Source: Streptomyces sp. LUP47B (GTDB taxonomy: Bacteria > Actinomycetota > Actinomycetes > Streptomycetales > Streptomycetaceae). Taken from it: a DNA stretch of 64,000 nt. Shown one piece after another: positions 42,127-50,837 of this stretch (positions are counted from its first letter, which is position 1; every line of letters begins with the position of its first letter). The stretch spans positions 179,723 through 243,722 of the forward strand of contig NZ_MJAH01000005.1 in the NCBI RefSeq assembly GCF_001746295.1, read 5' to 3'. The translations under genes were made by a program, and so were the position numbers. The notes beneath the pieces were generated by a model, which searched no databases, was not told where the DNA came from, and saw only the letters and a list, made by a program, of their open reading frames with translations.

Positions 42127-42627
42127 TCAGCCGGTCCAGATGGCGCCGGGCCCCCGCACCTCGTCGAAGACGAGCCAGGTGCGGGTGGAGCGCACTCCGG
42201 GGATCCCCTGGACCTTCTCCAGCACGACCTGGCGCAGCACCAGGTTGTCCGGGGTGCGCACGACCACCAGGACATCGAAATCGCCGGTGACGAGGGCGAC
42301 GTGCTCCACGTACGGGATCTTGCACAGCTCGCGGGAGATGTCGCGCCAGGCGTTCTGCTCGATTCCCAGCATGACGTAGGCGCTGGTGCCGAGGCCCGCC
42401 CGCTGGGCGTTGAGCTGCGCGGTGAAGCCGGTGATGACGTCCTCGGCCACCAGCCGGCCGATGCGGGTGTAGGCGTTCGCCCGGGAGATGTGCACCTGCT
42501 CGGCGAGGGCGCGGACCGAGATCCGGCCGTCCTCGAGGAGCCGGCTCAGGATCTGCCGGTCGATGTCGTCGAGCGGGACGGCAGTTCGTCCGGCCACTGC
42601 CGCCGACGGCGAGTTTTCCTCGGACAC
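42127..42627 (-). CDS. Lrp/AsnC-family regulator
   Basis: Amino-acid-responsive regulator of 166 residues. The winged helix-turn-helix is in LDDIDRQILSRLLEDGRISV followed by ALAEQVHISRANAYTRIGRL, and the RAM ligand domain in VEHVALVTGDFDVLVVVRTP. It is transcribed away from the 2-oxoacid dehydrogenase operon and shares an A/T-rich intergenic region (42628-42748) with it. Homologues beside bkd operons control branched-chain or aromatic oxoacid catabolism. Phenylalanine is the likely effector in this context (inference). Confidence 0.9.
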   Translation of the reverse strand: MSEENSPSAAVAGRTAVPLDDIDRQILSRLLEDGRISVRALAEQVHISRANAYTRIGRLVAEDVITGFTAQLNAQRAGLGTSAYVMLGIEQNAWRDISRELCKIPYVEHVALVTGDFDVLVVVRTPDNLVLRQVVLEKVQGIPGVRSTRTWLVFDEVRGPGAIWTG

Positions 42628-42748
42628 TTTGTCCTCCCGGACGCTGATGCTCGGCAGTTCATCGCCAGTTCGGCGGAGCTATTGAACACATATTCCGTGG
42701 TAGCCACCATTCTCCTGTCAAGTGTCCAGAGAAAGCGAGTGCCCTCCG

Positions 42749-43885
42749 ATGTCCGTGAAGAGCCTCCGCCAGACGGTCCAGGGCCTCTTGCCGTCCCTCG
42801 TGCCGGTGCGGTTCGTGGCCGAGGACGGCACGCCCGTCGCCAGGCGGCCTGCCGACTACGCCGAGCCGCAGGTCGAGGCACTGGTCGAGGCCTGGCGGCA
42901 GATGGTCCTGGGCCGCCGGTTCGACACCCAGGCGACCGCCCTGACCAAGCAGGGCCGCCTCGCCGTCTACCCGTCCAGCCGGGGCCAGGAGGCCTGCCAG
43001 ATCGGGGCGGTGCTGGCACTGCGCCCCGCCGACTGGCTGTTCCCGACCTACCGCGACTCCGTCGCCCTGGTGACCCGCGGCATCGACCCGGTCGAAGTGC
43101 TGACGCTGCTGCGCGGCGACTGGCACTGCGGTTACGATCCCGCCGCCACCCGTGTCGCGCCCCAGTGCACCCCGCTGGCCACCCAGGTGCTGCACGCGAC
43201 CGGCATGGCCGAGTCCCTGCGCCGCACGGGCGGGGACGGCGTGGCCATGGCGCTCGTCGGCGACGGCGCGACCAGCGAGGGGGACTTCCACGAGGCGCTG
43301 AACTTCGCCGCCGTCTTCCGCGCCCCGGTCGTGTTCTTCGTGCAGAACAACAAGTACGCGATCTCGGTGCCGCTGGCCCGCCAGACCGCGGCGCCCGCAC
43401 TCGCGTACAAGGGCATCGGTCACGGGGTCCGCTCCGAGCAGGTCGACGGCAACGACCTGGTGGCGGTGCTCGCGGTGCTGACATCGGCCGTGGAACACGC
43501 CCGGGCGGGCCATGGTCCGGTACTCGTCGAGGCGCACACCTACCGCATGGACGCGCACACCAATGCCGACGACGCCACCCGCTACCGCGAGGACGGCGAG
43601 GTCGAGCAGTGGCGGGCCGCCGACCCCGTCGACCGCCTGGAGACGTACCTGCGCGGCCGCGGCGTACTGACCGACGAGTTCGTCGCGGCGGTGCGGGAGG
43701 AGGCGGAGGCCCGGGCCGCCGAGCTGCGCGCGGGCATGAACACGGAGTCCGTCGCCGACCCGCTGGAACTCTTCGACCACGTCTACGCCGAGCCGACCCC
43801 TCAACTGCGCGAGCAGCGCGCCCTGTTGGCCGCCGAGCTGGCCGAAGACGCCGCTTCCCCCGTCCTTCACACCCAGGAGAGCTGA
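42749..43885 (+). CDS. 2-oxoacid dehydrogenase E1 component, alpha subunit
   Basis: Thiamine-diphosphate-binding alpha subunit of 378 residues of a pyruvate or branched-chain 2-oxoacid dehydrogenase. The start FVAEDGTPVARRPADYAEPQ and RRFDTQATALTKQGRLAVYP are typical. The ThDP motif is ALVGDGATSEGDFHEALNFA ending in QNN, and the phosphorylation-loop region is EAHTYRMDAHTNADDATRYR. It decarboxylates the oxoacid and passes the acyl group to E2. ATG 42749 is preferred over the in-frame GTG at 42722. Likely substrate here: phenylpyruvate (inference from neighbours). Confidence 0.9.
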   Translation: MSVKSLRQTVQGLLPSLVPVRFVAEDGTPVARRPADYAEPQVEALVEAWRQMVLGRRFDTQATALTKQGRLAVYPSSRGQEACQIGAVLALRPADWLFPTYRDSVALVTRGIDPVEVLTLLRGDWHCGYDPAATRVAPQCTPLATQVLHATGMAESLRRTGGDGVAMALVGDGATSEGDFHEALNFAAVFRAPVVFFVQNNKYAISVPLARQTAAPALAYKGIGHGVRSEQVDGNDLVAVLAVLTSAVEHARAGHGPVLVEAHTYRMDAHTNADDATRYREDGEVEQWRAADPVDRLETYLRGRGVLTDEFVAAVREEAEARAAELRAGMNTESVADPLELFDHVYAEPTPQLREQRALLAAELAEDAASPVLHTQES

Positions 43886-43890
43886 CGGCC

Positions 43891-44910
43891 ATGGCCAAGG
43901 TCACGATGGCGCAGGCGCTGAACACCGCACTGCGTGACGCACTGCGCGAGGACGAGCGGGTGCTCGTCTTCGGCGAGGACGTCGGCCGGCTAGGCGGCGT
44001 CTTCCGGATCACCGACGGGCTGACCCGCGACTTCGGCGAGCAACGGTGCTTCGACACCCCGCTGGCCGAGGCCGGCATCGTCGGACTGGCTGTCGGCATG
44101 GCCATGGGCGGCTTCCGGCCCGTGGTGGAGATGCAGTTCGACGCCTTCGCGTATCCGGCGTTCGAGCAGATCGCCTCGCATGTCGCCAAGTTGCGCAACC
44201 GGACCCGGGGGCGGCTCACGCTGCCCATGGTGATCCGCATCCCGTACGCGGGTGGGATCGGCGGCGTCGAACACCACTGCGACTCCAGCGAGGCGTACTA
44301 CGCGCACACCCCGGGGCTGAAGGTCGTCACCCCGGCCACGCCCGAGGACGCGTACTGGCTGCTGCGCGACGCCGTGGCCGACCCCGACCCGGTCGTCTTC
44401 ATGGAGCCGAAGAAGCTGTACTGGTCGAAGGAGGACACCGACCTGGGGCAGCGCGCCGCGCAGCCGTTCGGGCGGGCGGCGATCCGGCGGGAGGGCCGCG
44501 ACGCCACGGTCGTCGCGTACGGTCCGTCGGTTCCGGTGGCCATGGCCGCCGCCGAGGCCGCGGCGGTCGAGGGCATCGAGCTGGAGGTCGTGGACCTGCG
44601 GACGCTGGTGCCCTTCGACGACGAGACGGTGACGGCGTCCGTACGCCGGACCGGGCGCTGCCTGGTCGTGCAGGAGGCCCAGGGGTTCGCCGGGGTCGGG
44701 GCGGAGATCGCCGCGCGGGTACAGGAACGCTGCTTTCACTCGCTGGCCGCACCTGTCCTGAGGGTCGCGGGCTTCGACATTCCGTATCCGCCCCCGAAGC
44801 TCGAACACGCGCACCTGCCCGGCGTCGAGCGGATCCTCGACGCCGTCGACCGCCTCCAGCTCGACGACGAGCCGGACACCCGGCACCTGCTGAAGGGAGC
44901 GGTCGCATGA
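43891..44910 (+). CDS. 2-oxoacid dehydrogenase E1 component, beta subunit
   Basis: Beta subunit of 339 residues. Seen: MAKVTMAQALNTALRDALRE, VLVFGEDVGRLGGVFRITDG with the glutamate that activates thiamine diphosphate, IVGLAVGMAMGGFRPVVEMQ, and VLRVAGFDIPYPPPKLEHAH at the end. Together with the alpha subunit five bases upstream it forms the E1 heterotetramer. The sequence is closer to branched-chain-type than to pyruvate-type E1 beta (general impression). It overlaps E2 by four bases. Confidence 0.92.
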   Translation: MAKVTMAQALNTALRDALREDERVLVFGEDVGRLGGVFRITDGLTRDFGEQRCFDTPLAEAGIVGLAVGMAMGGFRPVVEMQFDAFAYPAFEQIASHVAKLRNRTRGRLTLPMVIRIPYAGGIGGVEHHCDSSEAYYAHTPGLKVVTPATPEDAYWLLRDAVADPDPVVFMEPKKLYWSKEDTDLGQRAAQPFGRAAIRREGRDATVVAYGPSVPVAMAAAEAAAVEGIELEVVDLRTLVPFDDETVTASVRRTGRCLVVQEAQGFAGVGAEIAARVQERCFHSLAAPVLRVAGFDIPYPPPKLEHAHLPGVERILDAVDRLQLDDEPDTRHLLKGAVA

Positions 44911-46283
44911 CCACCGCAACGCTCCAGGAGCAGCTGTTCCGGCTGCCCGACCTCGGCGAGGGCCTGGCCGAGGCCGAGATCGTCGAGTGGAAGGTCGCGG
45001 TCGGCGACACGGTGACGATCGACCAGATCGTCATCGAGGTCGAGACCGCCAAGGCCGCGGTGGAGGTGCCGGTCCCGTACGCCGGCACGGTGCTGCGACT
45101 GCATGCGGAGGCGGGCACGGCGCTGGCCGTGGGAGAACCACTGATCACGGTGGGCGCCGCAGTCGCGGGCGAGGCCGAGGGCACGGCTGGGGGCTCGGTC
45201 GCCGAGGAGCGATACCGCGAGGAGGAACAGGCCGGGTCCGGCAACGTTCTGATCGGCTACGGCACCGGCCACGGCCCGGCACCGCGTCGCCGCCGCGGGC
45301 GCACGGGTGGCGCGACAGGAGGCGGCACGGGCACCGAGGCGGCGCAGCCCTTGGGGCCGCACGCTCCCCGGGTGATCTCGCCCCTGGTCCGGCGGATGGC
45401 ACGGGAGCACGGGATCGATCTCGCCGCGGTGGCGCCCTCCGGCCCGGCGGGCGTTGTCCTGCGACGAGACGTGGAGCAGGCCCTCGCGCGGGTCCGGCGA
45501 ACGGCGACGGACCCCGAGGTCGCACCAGTCGCTCCTGCCCAGCCGTCGGCGGACCTCGCCCTCGCGCCACAGGGGCGGCCGGCAGCGGACGGCCCGCAAC
45601 GCATCCCGCTGCGCGGAGTGCGCCGCGCCGTGGCGGACAAGCTCTCCCGCAGCCGCACCGAGATCCCCGACGCCACCACCTGGGTCGACGTGGACGCGAC
45701 CGGACTGCTGCAGGCCAAGAAGGCACTCGAGGCCGCCGAACCCGGCCGCCGCATCGGGCTGCTGGCCCTGCTGGCGCGCATCTGCGTTGCCGGACTGAGA
45801 CGCTTCCCGGAGCTGAACTCCACGGTGGACACCGAGCGGCGGGAGATCCTCCGCTTCAACGAGGTGCACCTCGGCTTCGCCGCCCAGACCGAGCGCGGCC
45901 TGGTCGTCCCCGTCGTCCGCGATGCCCATCTCATGACGACCGTACAACTGGCCCTCGAACTCGCCCGGTTGACCGAGCTCGCCCGCGCGGGAAGCCTGCC
46001 GCCCGATCGTCTGACGGGTGGGACCTTCACCCTCAACAACTACGGCGTGTTCGGTGTCGACGGATCCACGCCCATCATCAACCACCCCGAGGCCGCGCTG
46101 CTCGGAGCGGGTCGCATCGTGGACAAGCCGTGGGTGGTGGACGGGGCGCTGGCCGTCCGCAAGGTCATGCAGCTCTCCTTCAGCTTCGACCACCGGGTCT
46201 GCGACGGCGGCGTGGCCGGCGGGTTCCTGCGCTACGTGGCCGACTGCGTGGAACGCCCCGCGATCCTGCTCGCCGACGCCTGA
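44907..46283 (+). CDS. 2-oxoacid dehydrogenase E2 (dihydrolipoyl acyltransferase)
   Basis: Core acyltransferase of 458 residues. The single lipoyl domain has the lipoylated lysine in VEVETAKAAVEVPVPYAG near residue 50. An Arg/Gly-rich linker follows, then the E1/E3-binding domain RVISPLVRRMAREHGIDLAA, a Pro/Ala linker, and the catalytic domain ending with FSFDHRVCDGGVAGGF, where the His is the active base. It transfers the acyl group to CoA, giving phenylacetyl-CoA if the substrate is phenylpyruvate. No E3 gene is nearby, so a shared lipoamide dehydrogenase is presumed. ATGA overlap with E1 beta. Confidence 0.92.
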   Translation: MTTATLQEQLFRLPDLGEGLAEAEIVEWKVAVGDTVTIDQIVIEVETAKAAVEVPVPYAGTVLRLHAEAGTALAVGEPLITVGAAVAGEAEGTAGGSVAEERYREEEQAGSGNVLIGYGTGHGPAPRRRRGRTGGATGGGTGTEAAQPLGPHAPRVISPLVRRMAREHGIDLAAVAPSGPAGVVLRRDVEQALARVRRTATDPEVAPVAPAQPSADLALAPQGRPAADGPQRIPLRGVRRAVADKLSRSRTEIPDATTWVDVDATGLLQAKKALEAAEPGRRIGLLALLARICVAGLRRFPELNSTVDTERREILRFNEVHLGFAAQTERGLVVPVVRDAHLMTTVQLALELARLTELARAGSLPPDRLTGGTFTLNNYGVFGVDGSTPIINHPEAALLGAGRIVDKPWVVDGALAVRKVMQLSFSFDHRVCDGGVAGGFLRYVADCVERPAILLADA

Positions 46284-46334
46284 TCCGACCCTCTGTCCCT
46301 CAGTCAGCCCGGGTGCACCGCACCCACTCACCTA

Positions 46335-46346
46335 CCGAACGTTCGG
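46335..46346. promoter_or_regulatory. Palindromic operator candidate ahead of paaN
   Basis: Perfect 12-base palindrome CCGAACGTTCGG, 14 bases before the paaN GTG start and within the 76-base gap after E2. It resembles TetR-family sites of the kind bound by PaaR in other actinobacteria. No paaR gene is present in the window. Confidence 0.55.
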
Positions 46347-46359
46347 CCTGGAGCTCCTT

Positions 46360-48066
46360 GTGACCACTGACCAACACCCCGACTTCTTCGTCCGCCACGC
46401 GGAACTGCTCGACCAGGCGGTGGCCCGTGCCGCGGACCGCGGCTACTGGACGCCGTACCCCGAAACCCCCAGCGCCTCGGCCTACGGAGCCGGGGCGCCC
46501 GACCTGGGCGAGGCCGCCTTCCGCGACCTGCTCGACCGCCCCTTCTCCCTCGAAGGGCACCCCACCACCGGCACCGTTCCCGCGACGGAGGTCTCGCCCT
46601 ACGGCTTCCCGCTCGGCGTCAGCTATCCGGCCCTGGTGCCCGAGGTGGCCGTCGCGACGGCCAAGGCCGCCGCCGCGGCATGGCGCCGTGCAAGCCCCGA
46701 CACCCGGGCCGGCGTCGCGGCCGAGATCCTCGCCCGGCTGAACGCAGCGAGCTTCGAGATCGCGTACACCGTCCAGCACACCACCGGCCAGCCCTTCATG
46801 ATGGCGTTCCAGGCCGGCGGCCCGCACGCCCAGGACCGAGGCCTCGAAGCGGTCGCGCACGCATGGAACGAGCAGAAGCGCCACCCGGCCGCGGCCCGCT
46901 GGAGCAAGCCGCAGCGCAAGGGCGGCCCGCTCGTCATGGACAAGACCTTCACCCCCGTGGGGCGGGGCGTGGCAGTGCTGATCGCCTGCAACACCTTCCC
47001 CACCTGGAACGGATATCCAGGACTCTTCGCCAGTCTGGTCACCGGCAACCCGGTGGTCGTCAAGCCGCACCGACGCGCCGTGCTTCCCCTGGCGATCACC
47101 GTACGGATCGCCCGTGAGGTGCTGGCGGAGGCCGGCTTCGACCCTGATGTGGTGCTGCTCGCCGCAGAAAAGGCCGACGAGCGCACCGCTCCCGCGCTGG
47201 CCACCCACCCCGATGTGCGCATCGTGGACTTCACCGGTTCCAGCGAGTTCGGCGACTGGCTGGAGACCAACGCCCGCCAGGCCGTCGTCCACACCGAGAA
47301 GGCAGGGCTCAACACCGTCGTCGTGGACTCCACGGACGACTACGCCGGGCTGCTGCGCAACCTCGCGTTCTCCCTGTCGCTCTACAGCGGCCAGATGTGC
47401 ACCACCCCCCAGAACATCCTCGTTCCCCGCGACGGCTTCCCGACCGACCAGGGGCGGCGCACGGCCGACGAGTTCGCCGCCGACCTGGGCGCCGCCCTGG
47501 ACAAACTGCTCGGTGACCCGGCGCGTGCGGCCGCCACCCTCGGCGCGATCGTGAACGACGGTGTACTCAAGCGCGTGGAGGAGGCGGCCGCGCTCGGCCG
47601 TACCGCCCATCCGTCGAGGGAACTCGCCCATCCGGACTTCCCGGACGCGGTCGTCCGTTCCCCGCTCGTGGTCCGGCTCGAGGCCGGGACCGACCAGGAC
47701 TCCTACACCACCGAGTGGTTCGGGCCGGTCTGCTTCGTCATCGGCACCGACTCCACCGCGCACGGTCTGCGACTGCTTCACGACTGCGTACAGCGGTACG
47801 GCGCGCTGACCGCGTCCGTGTACGCGACCGACGAGGACGTGCTGACGGCGGCGCGGACGGCCGCCCTGGAAGCGGGCGTGCACCTGTCGGAGAACCTGAC
47901 CGGCCAAGTGTTCGTCAACCAGTCCGCCGCGTTCAGCGACTTCCACGGCACCGCGGCCAACCCCGCCGCGAACGCCGCCCTCACCGACCCGGCGTTCGTC
48001 ACCGGACGCTTCTCGGTCCTTCAGTCCCGCCGTCACGCCACCGCCGAGGAGCAGGTCGATGCCTGA
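46360..48066 (+). CDS. paaN: PaaN, phenylacetate-pathway ring-opening aldehyde dehydrogenase
   Basis: Aldehyde dehydrogenase-fold enzyme of 568 residues, first gene of the paa operon. In Paa pathways without the PaaZ fusion, PaaN is thought to oxidise the semialdehyde formed on opening of oxepin-CoA. Catalytic cysteine in YSGQMCTTPQNILVP, cofactor region ASLVTGNPVVVKPHRRAVLP, and ENLTGQVFVNQSAAFSDFHG near the end. GTG 46360 has GGAG six bases upstream. It overlaps the thiolase gene by 8 bases. It is intact, unlike its paralogue at 40405. Confidence 0.9.
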   Translation: MTTDQHPDFFVRHAELLDQAVARAADRGYWTPYPETPSASAYGAGAPDLGEAAFRDLLDRPFSLEGHPTTGTVPATEVSPYGFPLGVSYPALVPEVAVATAKAAAAAWRRASPDTRAGVAAEILARLNAASFEIAYTVQHTTGQPFMMAFQAGGPHAQDRGLEAVAHAWNEQKRHPAAARWSKPQRKGGPLVMDKTFTPVGRGVAVLIACNTFPTWNGYPGLFASLVTGNPVVVKPHRRAVLPLAITVRIAREVLAEAGFDPDVVLLAAEKADERTAPALATHPDVRIVDFTGSSEFGDWLETNARQAVVHTEKAGLNTVVVDSTDDYAGLLRNLAFSLSLYSGQMCTTPQNILVPRDGFPTDQGRRTADEFAADLGAALDKLLGDPARAAATLGAIVNDGVLKRVEEAAALGRTAHPSRELAHPDFPDAVVRSPLVVRLEAGTDQDSYTTEWFGPVCFVIGTDSTAHGLRLLHDCVQRYGALTASVYATDEDVLTAARTAALEAGVHLSENLTGQVFVNQSAAFSDFHGTAANPAANAALTDPAFVTGRFSVLQSRRHATAEEQVDA

Positions 48067-49216
48067 CGAGGTCTATCTGATCGACGGGGCCCGCACCCCG
48101 CAGGGCCGCCACCGCGGTGCCCTGGCCTCGGTACGCCCCGACGACCTGGCCGCTCTCGTCGTCGGGGAGGCGGTACGGCGCTCCGGTGTCCCGGCCGGCG
48201 CCGCCAACCAGGCCGGCGAGGACAACCGGGACGTGGCCCGGATGGCGGTGCTGCTCGCCGGTCTGCCCCACACCGTGCCCGGATACACCGTCAACCGGCT
48301 GTGCGCCTCCGGGCTGACAGCCGTCGCGTCAGCCGCCCAGACGATACGGGCCGGTGAGGCCGACCTGGTCGTGGCGGGCGGAGTGGAGTCGATGACCCGC
48401 GCCCCCTGGGTGACGGCCAAGCCCGGCACGCCCTGGGCCCCGCCCGGCGAGACGTACGACACCCCGCTCGGCTGGCGCTTCACCAACCCGCGCTTCCCCG
48501 CCACAACCACTTTGTCGATGGGCGAAACCGCCGAGGAACTCGCCGCCCTGGACGGCATCACCCGCCTGGAAGCGGATGCCTTCGCGCTGCGCAGCCACCG
48601 GCGTGCCGAGGCCGCCCAGAAGGCGGGCCGCTTCGACAGGGAGATCGTCCCGGTGCCGGTGAAGGACGGCGAGGTGACCCAGGACGAGGGACCTCGGCCC
48701 GCGACCTCGCTGGAGAAGCTGGGCGGGCTGCGGACCTCCTTCCGCAGGGACGGGATCGTCACCGCGGGCAACTCCTCCCCGCTGTCCGACGGGGCCGCGG
48801 CCCTGGTGGTGGCGAGCGGGGCGGCGGTCGAACGGTACGGGCTCATCCCCCGGGCCCGCGTCGTCACCGCCGCCTCGGCCGGGGTCGACCCCCGCCTGAT
48901 GGGGCTCGGGCCCGTGCCCGCCACCGAGATGGCGCTGGAGCGAGCGGGCTGGACGGTCGAGGATCTGGACGCGGTCGAGGTGAACGAGGCATTCGCCTCA
49001 CAGGTGTTGGCGGTCGTCCGCCGGCTGAAGCTCGACGAGGACCGCGTCAATGCCGACGGCGGCGCCATCGCACTCGGCCACCCGCTGGGCTGCTCCGGTG
49101 CACGCATCGTCCTCACCCTGCTCGGCCGCATGGAACGCGAGGACGCCCACCGGGGCCTGGCGACCATGTGCGTGGGTGTCGGGCAGGGCGTGTCGATGCT
49201 CGTGGAGCGCGCATGA
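48059..49216 (+). CDS. paaJ: Acetyl-CoA acyltransferase (PaaJ-type beta-ketoadipyl-CoA thiolase)
   Basis: Thiolase of 385 residues. The nucleophile cysteine is in YTVNRLCASGLTAVASAAQT, the His is in GGAIALGHPLGCSGARI, and the second cysteine is in LATMCVGVGQGVSML. ANQAGEDNRDVARMAVLLAG is specific to the beta-ketoadipyl-CoA thiolase group. It cleaves 3-oxoadipyl-CoA into succinyl-CoA and acetyl-CoA, the last step of the pathway. About nine residues expected between RRSGVPA and GAANQAGED (the usual strand just before the ANQAGED motif) are missing without loss of frame. Confidence 0.9.
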   Translation: MPDEVYLIDGARTPQGRHRGALASVRPDDLAALVVGEAVRRSGVPAGAANQAGEDNRDVARMAVLLAGLPHTVPGYTVNRLCASGLTAVASAAQTIRAGEADLVVAGGVESMTRAPWVTAKPGTPWAPPGETYDTPLGWRFTNPRFPATTTLSMGETAEELAALDGITRLEADAFALRSHRRAEAAQKAGRFDREIVPVPVKDGEVTQDEGPRPATSLEKLGGLRTSFRRDGIVTAGNSSPLSDGAAALVVASGAAVERYGLIPRARVVTAASAGVDPRLMGLGPVPATEMALERAGWTVEDLDAVEVNEAFASQVLAVVRRLKLDEDRVNADGGAIALGHPLGCSGARIVLTLLGRMEREDAHRGLATMCVGVGQGVSMLVERA

Positions 49217-49974
49217 GCACGCGGGAGAACCCGGTGTACGAGACCCTGCTGGTCGAGCGTCGCGAGGACCGGGTCGTCGTCACCCTGCACCGGCCCGCGG
49301 CCCGCAACGCGATCAGCGGTCGCATGATCGCCGAACTGCACCGCGTGTGCGAGGACCTGGAGCGCGAGCCGAAGCTGATGCTGCTCACCGGGCACGGCGG
49401 CGTCTTCGCCGGCGGCGCCGACATCGCCGAACTGCGGCGGCGCGGCCGGGACGACGCGCTGCGGGGGATCAACAGTCGGCTGTTCGAGCGGATGCGCGGG
49501 CTGCCCCTGCCCACCGTGGCCGCCGTGGACGGCTGGGCACTGGGCGGCGGCGCCGAGCTGGCGTACGCCTGCGACATCCGGATCGCCGGACCGCACGCGG
49601 TCTTCGGCAACCCCGAACCGGGACTGGGCATTCTCGCCGGCGCCGGTGCGTGCTGGCGGCTCAGGGAACTGGTCGGTGAGTCGGTGGCCAAACAGATCCT
49701 GCTCGCCGGGCGAACCCTCGACGCGGCTGCCGCGCTCGCCTGCGGGCTGGTCATGGACGTCGTTCCGGCCGACCGGCTGATCACCGAGGCAAACGTCCTG
49801 CTCGACCGGATGGCGCTTTCCTCGGCGCTCGCCCTGCGCCTCACCAAGCTCGTCACGGACGCCCCGGGCGCCCATCCGGTGGCCGACGACCTCGCCCAGG
49901 CGGTGCTGTTCGAAAGCCCGGACAAGGCCGAGCGCATGACGCGTTTCCTGGAGAAGAACGGAGGCCGGTCATGA
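49213..49974 (+). CDS. paaF: Enoyl-CoA hydratase, PaaF-type
   Basis: Crotonase-fold enzyme of 253 residues. Oxyanion motif VFAGGADIAELRR. Both catalytic glutamates are present: in WALGGGAELAYACDIRIAG and in FGNPEPGLGILAGAGACWRL. That combination marks a hydratase, so it fits PaaF, which hydrates 2,3-dehydroadipyl-CoA to 3-hydroxyadipyl-CoA. ATG 49213 overlaps the thiolase stop, and its own stop overlaps the paaH start. The distinction from PaaG rests on the glutamate pair. Confidence 0.83.
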   Translation: MSTRENPVYETLLVERREDRVVVTLHRPAARNAISGRMIAELHRVCEDLEREPKLMLLTGHGGVFAGGADIAELRRRGRDDALRGINSRLFERMRGLPLPTVAAVDGWALGGGAELAYACDIRIAGPHAVFGNPEPGLGILAGAGACWRLRELVGESVAKQILLAGRTLDAAAALACGLVMDVVPADRLITEANVLLDRMALSSALALRLTKLVTDAPGAHPVADDLAQAVLFESPDKAERMTRFLEKNGGRS

Positions 49975-50837
49975 CCTCGGCATCAGCGCCACCCGCGGTC
50001 GTGGGGGTGATCGGCGGCGGCCGGATGGGCGCCGGTATCGCCCAGTCCTTCGCGGCCGCCGGGTCCACCGTGGTCGTCGTGGAGCACGACGACGCGACCG
50101 CGGCCGTCGCCCTGGACCGGATCGCCAACGGGCTGCGGCGGGCCGCCGAGCGCGGGGGGCTCGGCGAACTCGCGGCCCGCGATGCGCCGGGACCGGTCAC
50201 CGCCGTGTCCTCGACGGCACAACTGCCCCACGACGCCGATCTGGTCGTCGAGGCGGTACCGGAGGACGCCGCGCTCAAGGCCCGGCTGCTCGCCGCCGCC
50301 GAACAAGCCGTGGGAGACAGGTGCGTGCTCGCCACCAACACCAGTTCCCTTCCGGTCACCGAACTCGCGGCGGCACTGACGAGACCGGGACGCTTCCTCG
50401 GGATGCACTTCTTCAACCCCGTACCCGTCTCCGCACTGGTCGAGTTGGTCCTCGGTCCCGGGACCACGAGGGAGACCCTCGATGCGGCGGTCGGCTGGAC
50501 GCACACCCTCGGCAAACAGGAGGTCGTCGTCCAGGACTCGCCGGGGTTCGCCAGCAGCCGCCTCGGCCTCGCCCTCGGTCTGGAGGCGATCCGGATGGTC
50601 GAGGAGGGGGTCGCCGACCCGGAGGCCATCGACACGGCCATGCGCCTGGGCTACCGGCACCCGATGGGACCGCTGCGCCTGACCGACCTGGTAGGGCTCG
50701 ACGTACGGCTGGCCATCGCCGAACACCTGCACGCCACGCTCGGGGAGCGGTTCGCGCCGCCCCCACTGCTGCGGGGGAAGGTCGCCCGCGGCGAACTGGG
50801 CCGCAAGACCGGTCAGGGGTTCCACCGATGGCAGTGA
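49971..50837 (+). CDS. paaH: 3-hydroxyacyl-CoA dehydrogenase, PaaH-type
   Basis: NAD-dependent dehydrogenase of 288 residues that oxidises 3-hydroxyadipyl-CoA to 3-oxoadipyl-CoA. NAD motif VGVIGGGRMGAGIAQSFAAA, the active-site segment LATNTSSLPVTELAAAL, the catalytic His in GMHFFNPVPVSALVELV, and VVVQDSPGFASSRLGLALGL. The C-terminal domain ends KVARGELGRKTGQGFHRW, typical of PaaH/FadB2. It overlaps paaF and the following paaG. Confidence 0.92.
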   Translation: MTSASAPPAVVGVIGGGRMGAGIAQSFAAAGSTVVVVEHDDATAAVALDRIANGLRRAAERGGLGELAARDAPGPVTAVSSTAQLPHDADLVVEAVPEDAALKARLLAAAEQAVGDRCVLATNTSSLPVTELAAALTRPGRFLGMHFFNPVPVSALVELVLGPGTTRETLDAAVGWTHTLGKQEVVVQDSPGFASSRLGLALGLEAIRMVEEGVADPEAIDTAMRLGYRHPMGPLRLTDLVGLDVRLAIAEHLHATLGERFAPPPLLRGKVARGELGRKTGQGFHRWQ

